Shown here: positions 1 to 8,455 of the stretch, piece by piece
Position numbering within the stretch: position 1 is the stretch's first letter
How the letters are laid out: the number at the start of each line of letters is the position of its first letter
From: 0-14-0-80-60-11 sp049322355
GTDB taxonomy: Bacteria > Desulfobacterota > Desulfobaccia > Desulfobaccales > 0-14-0-80-60-11
Assembly: GCA_049322355.1 (NCBI GenBank)
Contig: JBMORG010000010.1
Span: forward strand, 571,404 to 635,403
Direction of reading: 5' to 3'
Length of the DNA: 64,000 bases
The notes under the pieces: generated by a model
Databases searched by the model: none
What the model was told of the DNA's origin: nothing
The model's input: the letters and a program-made list of their open reading frames with translations, nothing else
Program-made: the position numbers and the translations under genes

Positions 1-2
1 GC

Positions 3-569
3 CTGGACCGCAACCCCCGGATCATCGCTAAACTGAACGACCTGGGCATCCCTATCAGCCTGGCCCGAGTGGAGGAGATTTCCGGCGGCGGCCAGGTGGG
101 CCGGCCCCACATCGCCCGGGCCCTCATGGAGTTGGGCGTTGTCCGGGATCTGCAGGAGGCCTTTGACAAGTACCTGGGCTGGCACCGCCCCGCCTACGTC
201 AGCAAGTTCCGGTTTCCCCCGGACCAGGCCCTGGCCATGATCCGAGAGGCTAAGGGCATCCCGGTCCTGGCTCATCCCTTTACACTCAATTTGGGTTCCG
301 AGTTTGCCTTGAAAAACCGCATAATGGAATTGAAAGACCTGGGGTTGGCTGGCCTGGAAGTCTATTACTCCGAGCACACTCCGGAGCAGGAAGCCCTCTA
401 CCTCAAGCTGGCCCGGGAACTGGACCTCCTGGTCACCGGCGGCTCCGATTTTCACGGCCTCAACAAACCGGAAATCACCCTGGGTAGTATGGCTTCCCAA
501 AAAAACCTCACCTATGACCTGGTGGAAGCCCTGAAGGCCTGGCGCCGCCGGGTCTATCCAGCTTCCTAG
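3..569 (+). CDS. PHP-domain metal-dependent phosphoesterase (3' part)
   Basis: C-terminal part of a PHP-domain phosphoesterase (COG0613, TrpH/RNase AM type); the 5' end lies outside the window and the frame is open from base 3. Family members cut 3',5'-nucleoside bisphosphates or short RNA 5' ends with a metal cluster held by His and Asp. Visible landmarks are the GRPHIARAL segment that follows the inserted helical domain, the LAHP motif with a metal-ligand His, GLEVYYSEHTPEQ, and the closing GSDFHG motif carrying the last Asp/His ligands. The end of the protein is complete. It runs toward the oppositely oriented cupin gene, only 6 bases away. The family call is firm; the exact substrate is not. 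Confidence 0.85.
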   Translation: MDRNPRIIAKLNDLGIPISLARVEEISGGGQVGRPHIARALMELGVVRDLQEAFDKYLGWHRPAYVSKFRFPPDQALAMIREAKGIPVLAHPFTLNLGSEFALKNRIMELKDLGLAGLEVYYSEHTPEQEALYLKLARELDLLVTGGSDFHGLNKPEITLGSMASQKNLTYDLVEALKAWRRRVYPAS

Positions 570-575
570 CATTAT

Positions 576-986
576 TCAACTTTTCAATATATACGTTACG
601 GTCCCGGATTGGTGGGCGGAAGCCTCTCCCACGGCTTCCCGCCAAGCCAGGAGATAGAGGATCTCCGGTCCGGGGTTCCTGACCGCATGCGCGATCCCCG
701 GCGGGATGTAGATCAGGGTGCTGTCTCCGGAAACGAGCCTCTCCTGAGTCTGGCCGGAAGCTGCCTCCCAGATGATGACCCCGTCGCCGTGGAACGGGTA
801 GAGCCACTCTCCGTGGCCCGGATGGAGGTGGTTCCCCCGGGTATGTCCTGGCCGGATGGAAACCAAGTGAAAAGAATTGAAAATATCTTCGGGGGATTGA
901 AGCCGGCCTTGCCAGGGAAAAAAGCTCATACCCCGGTCATCGCTGTGAATTTCGCTGCGAAGATCGATAAACTGCACTGCTGCCAT
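576..986 (-). CDS. Small cupin-fold protein, sugar-epimerase-like
   Basis: A 136-residue single-domain cupin. The GNHLHPGHGEW segment gives cupin motif 1 (metal-binding His pair plus Glu), and a later IPPGIAHAVRN gives motif 2. The pattern resembles the C-terminal cupin of capsule proteins (CapF/WxcM type) and dTDP-sugar isomerases, so a sugar-nucleotide or polysaccharide role is possible, but no sugar genes are adjacent. I chose the ATG at 986 because GGGAGG lies just upstream of it. A longer frame to 1055 would start inside a dispersed repeat (R1) and is unlikely. Function not established. Confidence 0.7.
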   Translation of the reverse strand: MAAVQFIDLRSEIHSDDRGMSFFPWQGRLQSPEDIFNSFHLVSIRPGHTRGNHLHPGHGEWLYPFHGDGVIIWEAASGQTQERLVSGDSTLIYIPPGIAHAVRNPGPEILYLLAWREAVGEASAHQSGTVTYILKS

Positions 987-1050
987 CTGGCCTCCCTTAA
1001 CGGCGGGGCTTGTATCGCTAACAATAGAGTTTCTTGCAAAGAGCCGTTTT

Positions 1051-1130
1051 GTCATCCTGAGCGAAGCGAAGGATCTCGTATTTTCATCTACTTATGAGAT
1101 TCTTCGGTCGCTTCGCTCCCTCAGAATGAC
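1051..1130. repeat. Dispersed palindromic repeat R1, copy 1
   Basis: An 80-base imperfect inverted repeat with arms reading GTCATCCTGAGCGAAG and, at the far end, CTCCCTCAGAATGAC. Related copies lie at 9937-10001, 47502-47538 (half copy) and 52859-52909. It lies in the 354-base stretch between the cupin gene and the gene at 1341; I see nothing else in the rest of that stretch. Confidence 0.8.
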
Positions 1131-1340
1131 AGGCGCGGAGATATTTGCAAGATGCTCAGTAGCTTATAAATTAATGATTGCTTCTCAGAAATAAAGGGGC
1201 AGGGGCTTAATTTCCGAATTTTTCAGACTCTTCGCCGGTTGGCAGGGCCCAACGCTTCGGGCGGGCCTTGCATTTTCGCTTGGTTTTGGTAGAGTGGTGC
1301 CTTTGGAAAGAACTGTTGCCATTCGCCCCTATCGACCGCC

Positions 1341-1643
1341 ATGGCCACAATCAATGATCTGGTACTGGTCCACCTGGACCGTAAGCCCTCGTTTTACGCC
1401 CGCATCAACGATATCAACCCTGATGTCAAGCGGGGCTGGTATCAAGTGGAATTGCTGGTGCTTAGCCTGCCCTCCCAGACCCTGATATGGATTCTGGAGG
1501 AAGCCCACCTCCAGGGGGCGGAGTTCACCATGGGAGGGAGGCCGGTAAGGCTGGTGTTAGTTCCCCCTAAAGACTTACGAGGTCCAGACTCTCCCACTCC
1601 GGAAAGCAAAGCCAAGGTTATCCCCCTGGTCCGCAAAACCTGA
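1341..1643 (+). CDS. Small conserved protein of unknown function
   Basis: A 100-residue soluble protein beginning MATINDLVLVHL, with a WYQVELLVLSLP strand and a FTMGGRPVRLVLV segment. It looks like a small mixed alpha/beta protein of the kind recurring in deltaproteobacterial genomes; I do not recognise a named family and assign no function. There is no signal peptide, membrane helix or Cys motif. No convincing ribosome site precedes the ATG, so the start is uncertain. The gene is alone on its strand and converges on the methyltransferase at 1680-2558. Confidence 0.6.
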   Translation: MATINDLVLVHLDRKPSFYARINDINPDVKRGWYQVELLVLSLPSQTLIWILEEAHLQGAEFTMGGRPVRLVLVPPKDLRGPDSPTPESKAKVIPLVRKT

Positions 1644-1679
1644 TGGCGGTTGCGAGATTCGGGTTCAGGCCGCAAGATG

Positions 1680-2558
1680 CTACCTGAGCTGGTACATCCA
1701 ATACTTCTGCCACCAGGGCAGCTTGCGCCAGATAAACAAAAGCTTCAGGTAATAGAGGTAACGGTGGCGTTTGAGGGCTTGCGTGACTTGCCGGGCCATT
1801 CCAGGGTCCACCACAGGTTGTCGGGGAGGGGCCGGTCGGGCCAGGACCTGGAAGGAGTCCCGGCGAAAAACCCGCAGCTGGTCTTCTTGCCATCCCGTCT
1901 TGGCCAGCAGCCACCCCAGGGTTTGGGGGCAAAAATAGAAGTTATGAGCCGGGGAGAACATCCGGCGGTAACTCACTTTGGGAGCCAGGACGTTGGGGGT
2001 TTCCAGGAAGAGCCGGGTGTCCGGGTGGGCATAGGTTCTGACCTGCTGTAAAAAGGCCAACGGATCAGGGAAATGTTCGATCACGTGGGAGGCCAGGATT
2101 AAATCGAACTGCTGAGCGTCGAAGCTCACATCTTCAAAATGCAGCGGGACAACCTCGAGACCGTAATGTTGGCGGGCATAGGCTGCCTGGTCCGGATCGG
2201 GCTCCACCGCCCACACCTGGGCCCCCAGGCTTTTCAGTTTACCACCCACCAGCCCCAATCCGCAGCCGATCTCCAGGACCCGGCCGCCGGGAGGAAAGAT
2301 GGGCTGAATCATGGGCCATTGCAGGCGCCAGCGTTTCTCCAGCTTCCGTAGCTGCCGGGCATTATCCACCGCGCCAGTATGCCACTGGCGAGAGCTTATG
2401 GCCTCTTTTTGGCGATCCCGGTCTTCGATCACCGGGTTGTGGAAGACCAGGCCACACTGCCGGCATTCCACCGTGGTAATGATTAAACCCCGGTCCCGGC
2501 GCCGATTTACCAGGGAAGTGCTGCCATGTTCACAGATAGGGCAAAGGGTGGTTTGCAT
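1680..2558 (-). CDS. Class I SAM methyltransferase with N-terminal zinc ribbon
   Basis: A 292-residue protein. Residues 1-40 hold a four-Cys zinc ribbon (CPIC ... CRQC), followed by a Rossmann methyltransferase core with the SAM-binding VLEIGCGLGLVGGKL motif I, an acidic AVEPDP strand end, and an ILASHVIEHFPDP motif typical of Methyltransf_23/13 proteins. Zinc-ribbon methyltransferases of this layout usually act on sugars or lipid-linked glycans, but the acceptor cannot be read from sequence. The last ~60 residues are basic and aromatic (YLYYLKLLFIWRKLPWWQKYW) and could touch the membrane. The start at 2558 places the zinc ribbon at the very N terminus as expected. Confidence 0.82.
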   Translation of the reverse strand: MQTTLCPICEHGSTSLVNRRRDRGLIITTVECRQCGLVFHNPVIEDRDRQKEAISSRQWHTGAVDNARQLRKLEKRWRLQWPMIQPIFPPGGRVLEIGCGLGLVGGKLKSLGAQVWAVEPDPDQAAYARQHYGLEVVPLHFEDVSFDAQQFDLILASHVIEHFPDPLAFLQQVRTYAHPDTRLFLETPNVLAPKVSYRRMFSPAHNFYFCPQTLGWLLAKTGWQEDQLRVFRRDSFQVLARPAPPRQPVVDPGMARQVTQALKRHRYLYYLKLLFIWRKLPWWQKYWMYQLR

Positions 2559-2682
2559 GAGGTTTCTTAAAAAATATAGTATTTCGGCATAATTGCCGCG
2601 AGGTCTTCAAGTCGATCTTGCCACCAGGTTATCGCTCAAGCTATTATATATTGTGATTGATTAACAATCTTAATAAAATAAT

Positions 2683-2688
2683 TATAAT
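2683..2688 (+). promoter_or_regulatory. Putative -10 box for the radical SAM gene
   Basis: A perfect TATAAT hexamer in an AT-rich stretch 37 bases before the ATG at 2725. The best upstream match, TTGATT at 2657-2662, is 20 bases away, longer than ideal. Plausible but unproven. Confidence 0.35.
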
Positions 2689-2724
2689 GGCTTTTTGCCC
2701 GGGCTTCCGGGGCTGGAATTTTCC

Positions 2725-4038
2725 ATGAGAATTTTACTGGTTCAACCGACTACCAAATATCCAAATCGCAAAGTCCTTCGCAGTAAAACCCGCTGGCTGG
2801 TGGGGATCACCCTGCCGTATCTGGCCGGTCTGACACCCAAAGGCATCCAGGTTGACCTGGTGGATGACCGATTATCTCCAATCCCTTATAATCGAGAATA
2901 TGATCTGGTGGGGATCACCGCTACCTGTGCCACCGCCGAACGGGCCTACGAAATCGCCGCCGAGTTCCGCCAGCGGGGGCGGCAGGTGGTGATGGGCGGC
3001 TTTCATATCTCCCTCCACCCCGAGGAAGCCATGGAGCACTGCGACGCCGTGGTCGTGGGCGAGGCCGAGTCGGTATGGCATCAGGTGCTGGAGGACGCCC
3101 GGGTCAAACGCCTGAAACGCCGCTACCAGGCCTCGGAGTTTCACGATTTGACAGGACTGCCCCGCCCCCGTCTGGAGTTGCTGGACTACCGGCGTTACCG
3201 GGTCAAGATCCTGCCCACCCAGACCACCCGGGGCTGCCCCTACCACTGCGCCTTCTGCGAAGTTCCCATTGTTTACGGGCATACTTACCGGCGCCGGCCC
3301 CTGGGAGAGGTGATCGAAGAAATCAAGGCCAATGTCCGCATCACCGGCCTGAAAAACATTTACTTCATTGACGACAATCTCACCGGCCACCGGGATTACG
3401 CCAAGGAGCTGTTCAAGGCCCTGATGCCCTTGAACCTGAAGTGGAGCTGCCTCTGGACCATCAACACTTCCCGGGACGAAGAACTGCTGGACCTGGCCAA
3501 AAAATCGGGCTGCAACCACGTCAATATCGGCATTGAAAACGTCTGCCAGGAGTCCATTTCCTCCATCGAGAAGGTGCAGAACCCGGTGGTGGAGTATGAG
3601 TGGCTCCTGGGCCGCCTGCGGGAGCGGGGCATCTTTTACTCACTGAACTTCATGTTCGGGTTGGACGGGGACCACAAAGAGTTGTTTGATGAAACCCTGG
3701 CTTTCTTGGAAAAGATCAAGGCTCCCATGGCCTTTTTCAATGTGGCGACGCCGCGGCGGGGCACCCCCATGTGGGATCAGCTCCATCAAGAGGGTCGGGT
3801 GCACAACCCCGATGCAGAAAAATATTTAGGCATGGTCTGCAATTTTTTCCCGAAACACATGACTCCCGATGAATGCGAGGCCGGGGTTTGGCGGTGCTTT
3901 CAGCAATTTTACTCCTTTTCCTCCATCTGCCGCCGTTTGCTGATGCCTCCCACCAGTTATATTTTTCAGGGGTTGCCCAGCAACCTGTTTTTCCATTGGT
4001 CGGCCTCCCGGAAGATCGATCCGGTGGATTTTTATTAG
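2725..4038 (+). CDS. B12-binding-domain radical SAM protein
   Basis: A 437-residue protein with a B12-binding-type Rossmann domain (about residues 1-135, ending in the GGFHISLHPEE stretch) followed by a radical SAM domain with the cluster motif TRGCPYHCAFCEVP, that is Cys-x3-Cys-x2-Cys. The canonical cobalamin DxHxxG motif is not obvious, so the first domain may be structural. The NIGIENV segment and C-terminal half match the large BchE/P-methylase-like class whose members methylate or rearrange varied substrates. The start at ATG 2725 gives MRILLVQP, the typical opening of the family; an upstream TTG frame adds ten unlikely residues. It ends overlapping the convergent marC stop by 4 bases. 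Substrate unknown. Confidence 0.85.
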   Translation: MRILLVQPTTKYPNRKVLRSKTRWLVGITLPYLAGLTPKGIQVDLVDDRLSPIPYNREYDLVGITATCATAERAYEIAAEFRQRGRQVVMGGFHISLHPEEAMEHCDAVVVGEAESVWHQVLEDARVKRLKRRYQASEFHDLTGLPRPRLELLDYRRYRVKILPTQTTRGCPYHCAFCEVPIVYGHTYRRRPLGEVIEEIKANVRITGLKNIYFIDDNLTGHRDYAKELFKALMPLNLKWSCLWTINTSRDEELLDLAKKSGCNHVNIGIENVCQESISSIEKVQNPVVEYEWLLGRLRERGIFYSLNFMFGLDGDHKELFDETLAFLEKIKAPMAFFNVATPRRGTPMWDQLHQEGRVHNPDAEKYLGMVCNFFPKHMTPDECEAGVWRCFQQFYSFSSICRRLLMPPTSYIFQGLPSNLFFHWSASRKIDPVDFY

Positions 4039-4694
4039 GGCAACCTTTGCAAGAAAGGAAACGCCCCCGACAGACCCTCAAGAACGAATTGAACCGCCAA
4101 GGCGGCCATGATCAGCCCCATGATTCGGGTGAGCAGGCGGATGCCGGTGTCCTGCAGGTAATTCAAGAGGACCTGGGCAAAATGAAAGAAGATGTAGGCC
4201 AGGAAAAAGACCATTACCAGGGATAGCAAAATGAGGCTATCCTCCAAATAACTTTTGGACCGGCTGGTCAGGACCAATACGGTGGAGATGGCCCCCGGAC
4301 CGCTGAGCAAAGGAACAGCCAAAGGGACCAAGGCTACTTCCCGGTAGTCGGCGGCATCCAAACTGGACGAGGTGTCGAAGCGGTTAAAGTGCCCGCGCCC
4401 CTCCAGCATATCGATGGCGATGCGAAACAGGACGAGGCCGCCGGCGATCTGAAAGGCCGGAATGGTGATGCCGATATACTGGAGGATAATGCGCCCCGCC
4501 AGAACAACCAGGGCCAGGATAAAGAAGGCATAAAGGCAGGCCTGCCAAGCCAGGCCCCGGGCCGCGGCGGGGGTATAGGCTGCGGATAAGGTCAAATAAG
4601 GGAAGATATTTCCCAGCGGGTCGATAATAATGAACAGGGAAATTAGACTGGTAATCAGAAAGGCCCCTGTCGGACTAATTAAATTTGGTTCCAT
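4035..4694 (-). CDS. MarC family integral membrane protein
   Basis: A 219-residue, six-helix membrane protein of the MarC/UPF0056 family. The SLFIIIDPLGNIFPYL stretch near the N terminus and the AVPLLSGPGAISTVLVL repeat-like segment in the second half are family signatures: two homologous three-helix halves, each with an Asn/Pro/Gly-rich re-entrant motif. Transport activity is presumed but the substrate is unknown; the old link to antibiotic resistance is not supported in the family. ATG 4694 was preferred over the longer frame to 4733, which would run into the divergent gene at 4727. Confidence 0.85.
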   Translation of the reverse strand: MEPNLISPTGAFLITSLISLFIIIDPLGNIFPYLTLSAAYTPAAARGLAWQACLYAFFILALVVLAGRIILQYIGITIPAFQIAGGLVLFRIAIDMLEGRGHFNRFDTSSSLDAADYREVALVPLAVPLLSGPGAISTVLVLTSRSKSYLEDSLILLSLVMVFFLAYIFFHFAQVLLNYLQDTGIRLLTRIMGLIMAALAVQFVLEGLSGAFPFLQRLP

Positions 4695-4726
4695 AATCTG
4701 AGCGCGCTCGCCATGGAAGGGTGAAT

Positions 4727-5935
4727 ATGGCAAACTATCAGGTAAATAAAACTTACCAGGAAATTAATGATAAAATTAAGCGAGGTCAAGCGGTGGTGGT
4801 CACCGCCGAAGAAATTGTTGACATCGTCCGCCGCAAAGGCGAGGTGGAAGCGGCCCGGTCCGTGGACGTGGTGACCACAGGGACTTTTTCTCCCATGTGC
4901 TCTTCGGGCGCGTTTATCAATTTCGGTCATTCCAAGCCCCCCATCAAGGCGGCCCAGGTTTGGATCAACCATGTACCCGCCTATGCGGGTATCGCCGCGG
5001 TGGATATCTATATCGGCGCCACCGAACCTTGTGTGGAAGATCCCTTGAACAAGGTCTACCCCGGGGAGTTCAAATACGGCGGCGGCCACGTCATCCAGGA
5101 TTTGGTGGCCGGCAAGACCGTCTACCTGAGGGCAGAGGCTTACGGCACCGACTGCTACCCCAACAAACATCTGGAGCGGGAAATAACCCTGAATCAGTTG
5201 ACCAATGCCATTCTGTGCAACCCGCGCAACTGCTATCAAAATTACAACGTGGCGGTGAACCTTTCCAACCGGACCATCTACACCTACATGGGGCCGCTTC
5301 GCCCCCACGCCGGGAACGCCAATTATTGCACCGCGGGGGAACTCAGTCCCCTGTTCAATGATCCCTATTATCGCACCGTGGGGATCGGCACCCGCATTTT
5401 TCTGGGGGGAGGGGTGGGCTACGTAGTCTTTCCCGGCACCCAGCACAACCCGAAAAAACCCCGTGGAGAAAACGGGGTGCCCCTGGGGCCGGCTGGAACC
5501 CTGATGGTGGTGGGCGACATGAAACGGATGGATCCCCGGTACCTGGTGGGGGTAAGTTTTTTGGGATACGGCTGCTCTTTGGCGGTAGGGTTGGGAATTC
5601 CCATTCCGCTGCTGAATGAGGAAATGGCTCATTTCTGCGGGGTTAGCGATGCCGACCTCATGGCTCCCATCGTTGATTATGGTAGCGACTATCCCGCGGG
5701 TACGGGCAACATTTTGGGTCAGGTGAGTTATGCCCAACTGAAGAGCGGCAATCTCACTCTGGGCGACAAACAGGTGACCACGGTGCCCCTCTCCAGCATG
5801 GTCCGGGCCCGGGAGATCGCCCGGCACTTGCAGCAGTGGATCGAATCGGGGCGCTTTCTCCTGGGGGAACCGGTGGCGCCGTTGCCCTTAAATGACGAAG
5901 CCCACGATCTCAGCACCGCCGGCCACGATAGTTGA
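4727..5935 (+). CDS. DUF39 homocysteine biosynthesis protein
   Basis: A 402-residue DUF39 (HcyBio) protein. The family takes part in making homocysteine from aspartate semialdehyde and sulfide in anaerobes that lack the classical route. Signatures seen are VVTTGTFSPMCSSGAFINFGH near residue 50, ATEPC, the Cys-rich GTDCYPNKH and ILCNPRNCYQNYNV segments, and GGGVGYVVFPGTQHNP. Several conserved Cys fit sulfur handling. In methanogens and sulfate reducers a NIL-domain ferredoxin is the usual partner; none is adjacent here. GGAAGG at 4715-4720 supports ATG 4727 over the in-frame GTG at 4721. It is divergent from marC with a very short shared upstream region. Confidence 0.87.
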   Translation: MANYQVNKTYQEINDKIKRGQAVVVTAEEIVDIVRRKGEVEAARSVDVVTTGTFSPMCSSGAFINFGHSKPPIKAAQVWINHVPAYAGIAAVDIYIGATEPCVEDPLNKVYPGEFKYGGGHVIQDLVAGKTVYLRAEAYGTDCYPNKHLEREITLNQLTNAILCNPRNCYQNYNVAVNLSNRTIYTYMGPLRPHAGNANYCTAGELSPLFNDPYYRTVGIGTRIFLGGGVGYVVFPGTQHNPKKPRGENGVPLGPAGTLMVVGDMKRMDPRYLVGVSFLGYGCSLAVGLGIPIPLLNEEMAHFCGVSDADLMAPIVDYGSDYPAGTGNILGQVSYAQLKSGNLTLGDKQVTTVPLSSMVRAREIARHLQQWIESGRFLLGEPVAPLPLNDEAHDLSTAGHDS

Positions 5936-6014
5936 GACTTTGAATCCAATGTGGGGCGCACCTGGATTTGCGTCCTAAGAGAGTCTATCCGGCTTTTTTA
6001 TTCACGGATTTTTA

Positions 6015-6788
6015 TTGATCGCCAATCAAAAGCCTATTCAAAATTTAGAATTATATCTTCAGTGCCAACCCCGGGCGGCCCTGCTGTTCTCCGGCGGAGT
6101 TGATTCCAGTTTCTTGCTGGCCACGGCCGCGCGGGTATTGGGATCAGGGGTCACGGCCATAACCTTTACCGGGCCCCACACCGCGCCGGGGGAACTGGCC
6201 GCGGCCTGGGCCTTAGCTAGACACCTTAAAGTGCCCCATGTGGTCCGGAGATTTGATCCCCTGAGCCTTCCGGAATTTCGGCACAACACCCTTAAACGTT
6301 GCTATGCCTGCAAAAAAGCCATCATCACGCAGGCCTGGGAGATTGCCTCAGAGCTAAATCTCCCGGTTCTGTGGGACGGAACCAACCGGGATGATCTTGA
6401 TGATTTTCGTCCCGGTTTCAAGGCCGTCCGGGAAATGGGGGTAGAAAGCCCGCTGCTGTTGGCGGGCCTCGGCAAAGAGAGCCTCCGCAACCTGAGTCCT
6501 GGTTTTGGCCTCGACGGTGCCAGGCCCTCCCAGAGTTGCCTGGCCACCCGCTTTCCCTATAACACAGAATTAAATGTAGATGATCTGGCCCGGGTGGGAC
6601 GGGGCGAGGCCTGGCTAAGGCGCCGGGGCTTTTCCCGGGTGCGCCTTCGGGTACATGGGAACCGCGCTCGCCTGGAATTAGCGTTGCAAGAGTGGAGGGC
6701 CTTTCTATCACCGGAGGTGCACCGGCCCTTTACTGCCTTTATCGCGGGCTTGGGCTTTGAAGAAATCTCGTTGGATGGGCCCGGATGA
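6015..6788 (+). CDS. larE: LarE-like ATP-dependent sacrificial sulfur transferase
   Basis: A 257-residue PP-loop ATP pyrophosphatase of the LarE family, which adenylates a pincer-type nicotinate carboxylate and donates sulfur from its own Cys or an Fe-S cluster. The SGGVDSS PP-loop is at about residue 26. RCYACKK and, later, SCLATRFPY supply Cys residues; the latter matches the position of the sacrificial or cluster Cys of LarE. It is close to the family length of about 270. The start is a TTG with no clear ribosome site and may be wrong. No larB, larC or lactate racemase gene lies nearby, so its target here could be another sulfur-accepting molecule. Confidence 0.8.
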   Translation: MIANQKPIQNLELYLQCQPRAALLFSGGVDSSFLLATAARVLGSGVTAITFTGPHTAPGELAAAWALARHLKVPHVVRRFDPLSLPEFRHNTLKRCYACKKAIITQAWEIASELNLPVLWDGTNRDDLDDFRPGFKAVREMGVESPLLLAGLGKESLRNLSPGFGLDGARPSQSCLATRFPYNTELNVDDLARVGRGEAWLRRRGFSRVRLRVHGNRARLELALQEWRAFLSPEVHRPFTAFIAGLGFEEISLDGPG

Positions 6789-6869
6789 TTTTATCTGGAG
6801 CCCGGCGCAGGCAAAAAAAGGGCGAATGGCAAAAGTCGTTCCCGTTTTTTTGAAATGGGACAAAAACCA

Positions 6870-6947
6870 AAATCCCCTCTCCCTTCTTTGTCAAAGGGGG
6901 AACCATATTGAATTGCCTTTAAAATCCCCCTTTGGAAAAGGGGAATT
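6870..6947. repeat. Dispersed repeat R2, copy 1
   Basis: C-tract/G-tract element built from two units of the form AATCCCC(C/T)...AAAGGGGG, each able to fold as a hairpin. Related copies lie at 20870-20967 and 27874-27954. It lies between the two PP-loop genes. Confidence 0.75.
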
Positions 6948-7055
6948 AAGGCAGATTTAAAAAAATCAGCAATCGGCGCTAATTTTTTCCAGCCGCTATT
7001 GCTTTTCCAGAAAACCGAAAACAAAAAGCAAAGCAAAGCAAAACCTCTATTTATC

Positions 7056-8045
7056 ATGAAAAAAATCATCAGAGCTCTGGGGCTCTTTTCCGGCGGGCTG
7101 GACAGCATGTTGGCCGCGGCGGTATTGCGAGCCCAGGGGCTGGAAGTCACCCTCATCTGTTTGGTAACTCCATTTTTTGGAGCCCGGCGGGCCCGGGAAT
7201 CCGCCGCTCACCTGGGCCTGCCCTTGTGGGAGGTGGATATCACCGACAAATATTTGCCCCTTATTTATGATCCTCCCCACGGCTTGGGGCGGTACCACAA
7301 CCCCTGTATCGACTGCCATATTCTGATGCTCCGGGAGGCCGGGGCACTGATGGAGGCCGAGGGCTTTGACCTGCTCTTTACCGGAGAGGTCCTGGGGCAG
7401 CGGCCCATGAGCCAGAACCGGGGCTCCCTAAACCTTATCGCCAAAGAATCAGGTTTTGCCGAGGTGCTGTTAAGACCTTTGAGCGCCAAATTCCTTAAAA
7501 CCACCCGGCCAGAGTTGCTGGGTTGGGTGGACCGGGAGCGGTTGTTAAATCTTAGCGGCCGGGGACGTAAACGCCAGATGGTCATGGCCGAAGAATTCGG
7601 GATCACCCGCTATCCCGCGCCCGCGGGTGGGTGCCTCTTAACCGACCTGGGGTATGTGGCCCGGCTCAAGGAACTGCTGAGCTACCTGCAAGAGACACCG
7701 GTCTCTCGGCGAGATTTGGAGTTGCTCAAGTATGGCCGGCATTTTCGTCTGCCCGGAGGAACCAAGGCGGTGGTAGGTCGCACCCAACGGGAGAATGAGG
7801 CGCTTCTGGGTCTGAAAGCTCCGGGGGATTTCCTGGTGAAGGTGGAAAAAATCCCCGGCCCGCTGGTACTAGTCTACGGGGCCGAATCTGCGGCGGAACT
7901 GGAAGACGCCGCGATGCTGGCTGCGGCCTACAGCGATGCCAATCCGGGAACGCATGTGGAGGTTAAGGCCGAAAATGCCGGCCAGGAGCGGCTGTTCCGG
8001 CTCCATACTCCTGGCAAAGACCGGTTTAAGTCGTGGTTGCTGTGA
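7056..8045 (+). CDS. PP-loop (MnmA/ThiI-like) protein with C-terminal NFACT-type RNA-binding domain
   Basis: A 329-residue protein. The N-terminal half is a PP-loop ATPase with SGGLDSM near residue 10, the NPCIDCHILML motif with a Cys pair, and APAGGCLLTD near residue 190, which together resemble MnmA-type tRNA thiolases. The C-terminal third (about residues 215-325) resembles the NFACT-R RNA-binding domain, with a KYGRHFRLPGGTKAVVGR stretch. A tRNA sulfur-modification role is likely but the nucleotide is unknown. ATG 7056 was chosen because the longer frame to 6999 adds a Lys-rich tail made of spacer sequence. It follows larE after a repeat-filled gap of 267 bases. Confidence 0.75.
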   Translation: MKKIIRALGLFSGGLDSMLAAAVLRAQGLEVTLICLVTPFFGARRARESAAHLGLPLWEVDITDKYLPLIYDPPHGLGRYHNPCIDCHILMLREAGALMEAEGFDLLFTGEVLGQRPMSQNRGSLNLIAKESGFAEVLLRPLSAKFLKTTRPELLGWVDRERLLNLSGRGRKRQMVMAEEFGITRYPAPAGGCLLTDLGYVARLKELLSYLQETPVSRRDLELLKYGRHFRLPGGTKAVVGRTQRENEALLGLKAPGDFLVKVEKIPGPLVLVYGAESAAELEDAAMLAAAYSDANPGTHVEVKAENAGQERLFRLHTPGKDRFKSWLL

Positions 8046-8086
8046 GATTAAAGGGATAAGGAATTTTTTTATCAATGAGCAAAAAG

Positions 8087-8121
8087 GGAGGGCAAAAGCA
8101 AATAACCTTCGCCCTCCTTTT
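8087..8121 (+). terminator. Rho-independent terminator
   Basis: GGAGGGC at 8087-8093 pairs with GCCCTCC at 8111-8117, followed by TTTT. It ends the PP-loop gene at 7056-8045, and its position also allows it to stop the convergent gene at 8136-8345. Confidence 0.7.
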
Positions 8122-8135
8122 AATTTTAATAATTA

Positions 8136-8345
8136 CTAGCGGGCTCCCACTGGCTGATAAAAGGCCAGATCATGGTCCCGCCAGCTCAAAACGTAACGCA
8201 ATCCTTTGAGATTGATTTGGTGGGTTACCATCAAAAGCACCCGCTCCACCAGCCGACCATGATAGGGATGAGGCAAGATGGCAGTTATCAATTGCGGGGT
8301 TTCGAAGTCTTCACCGGTCAGGCTTTGGCCATATTCGTTTAGCAT
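8136..8345 (-). CDS. Small protein of unknown function
   Basis: A 69-residue protein (MLNEYGQSLTGEDFETPQ...) with no recognised domain, signal peptide or Cys motif. AAGGA about 9 bases before the ATG supports translation, and the reading frame fills the space between two terminator-flanked genes. It has mixed hydrophobic and charged residues, consistent with a small folded soluble protein. I do not assign a function. Confidence 0.5.
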   Translation of the reverse strand: MLNEYGQSLTGEDFETPQLITAILPHPYHGRLVERVLLMVTHQINLKGLRYVLSWRDHDLAFYQPVGAR

Positions 8346-8455
8346 GGGGGTTTCCTTCTTAAAACATCATTCCCCTCGGGGAAACATTTTAATTAATTAT
8401 ATCATAATTACGAATAATGGCATGCCGCATGGAAGCAGATGTGCACTTATCCTTT

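Noticed and set aside
609..1097. Plus-strand frame opposite the cupin gene
   Set aside because: Antisense to a well-supported cupin; no ribosome site or family resemblance.
4679..5827. 382-residue minus-strand frame opposite DUF39
   Set aside because: Shadow of a highly conserved gene; Gly/His-rich composition is typical of antisense in GC-rich DNA.
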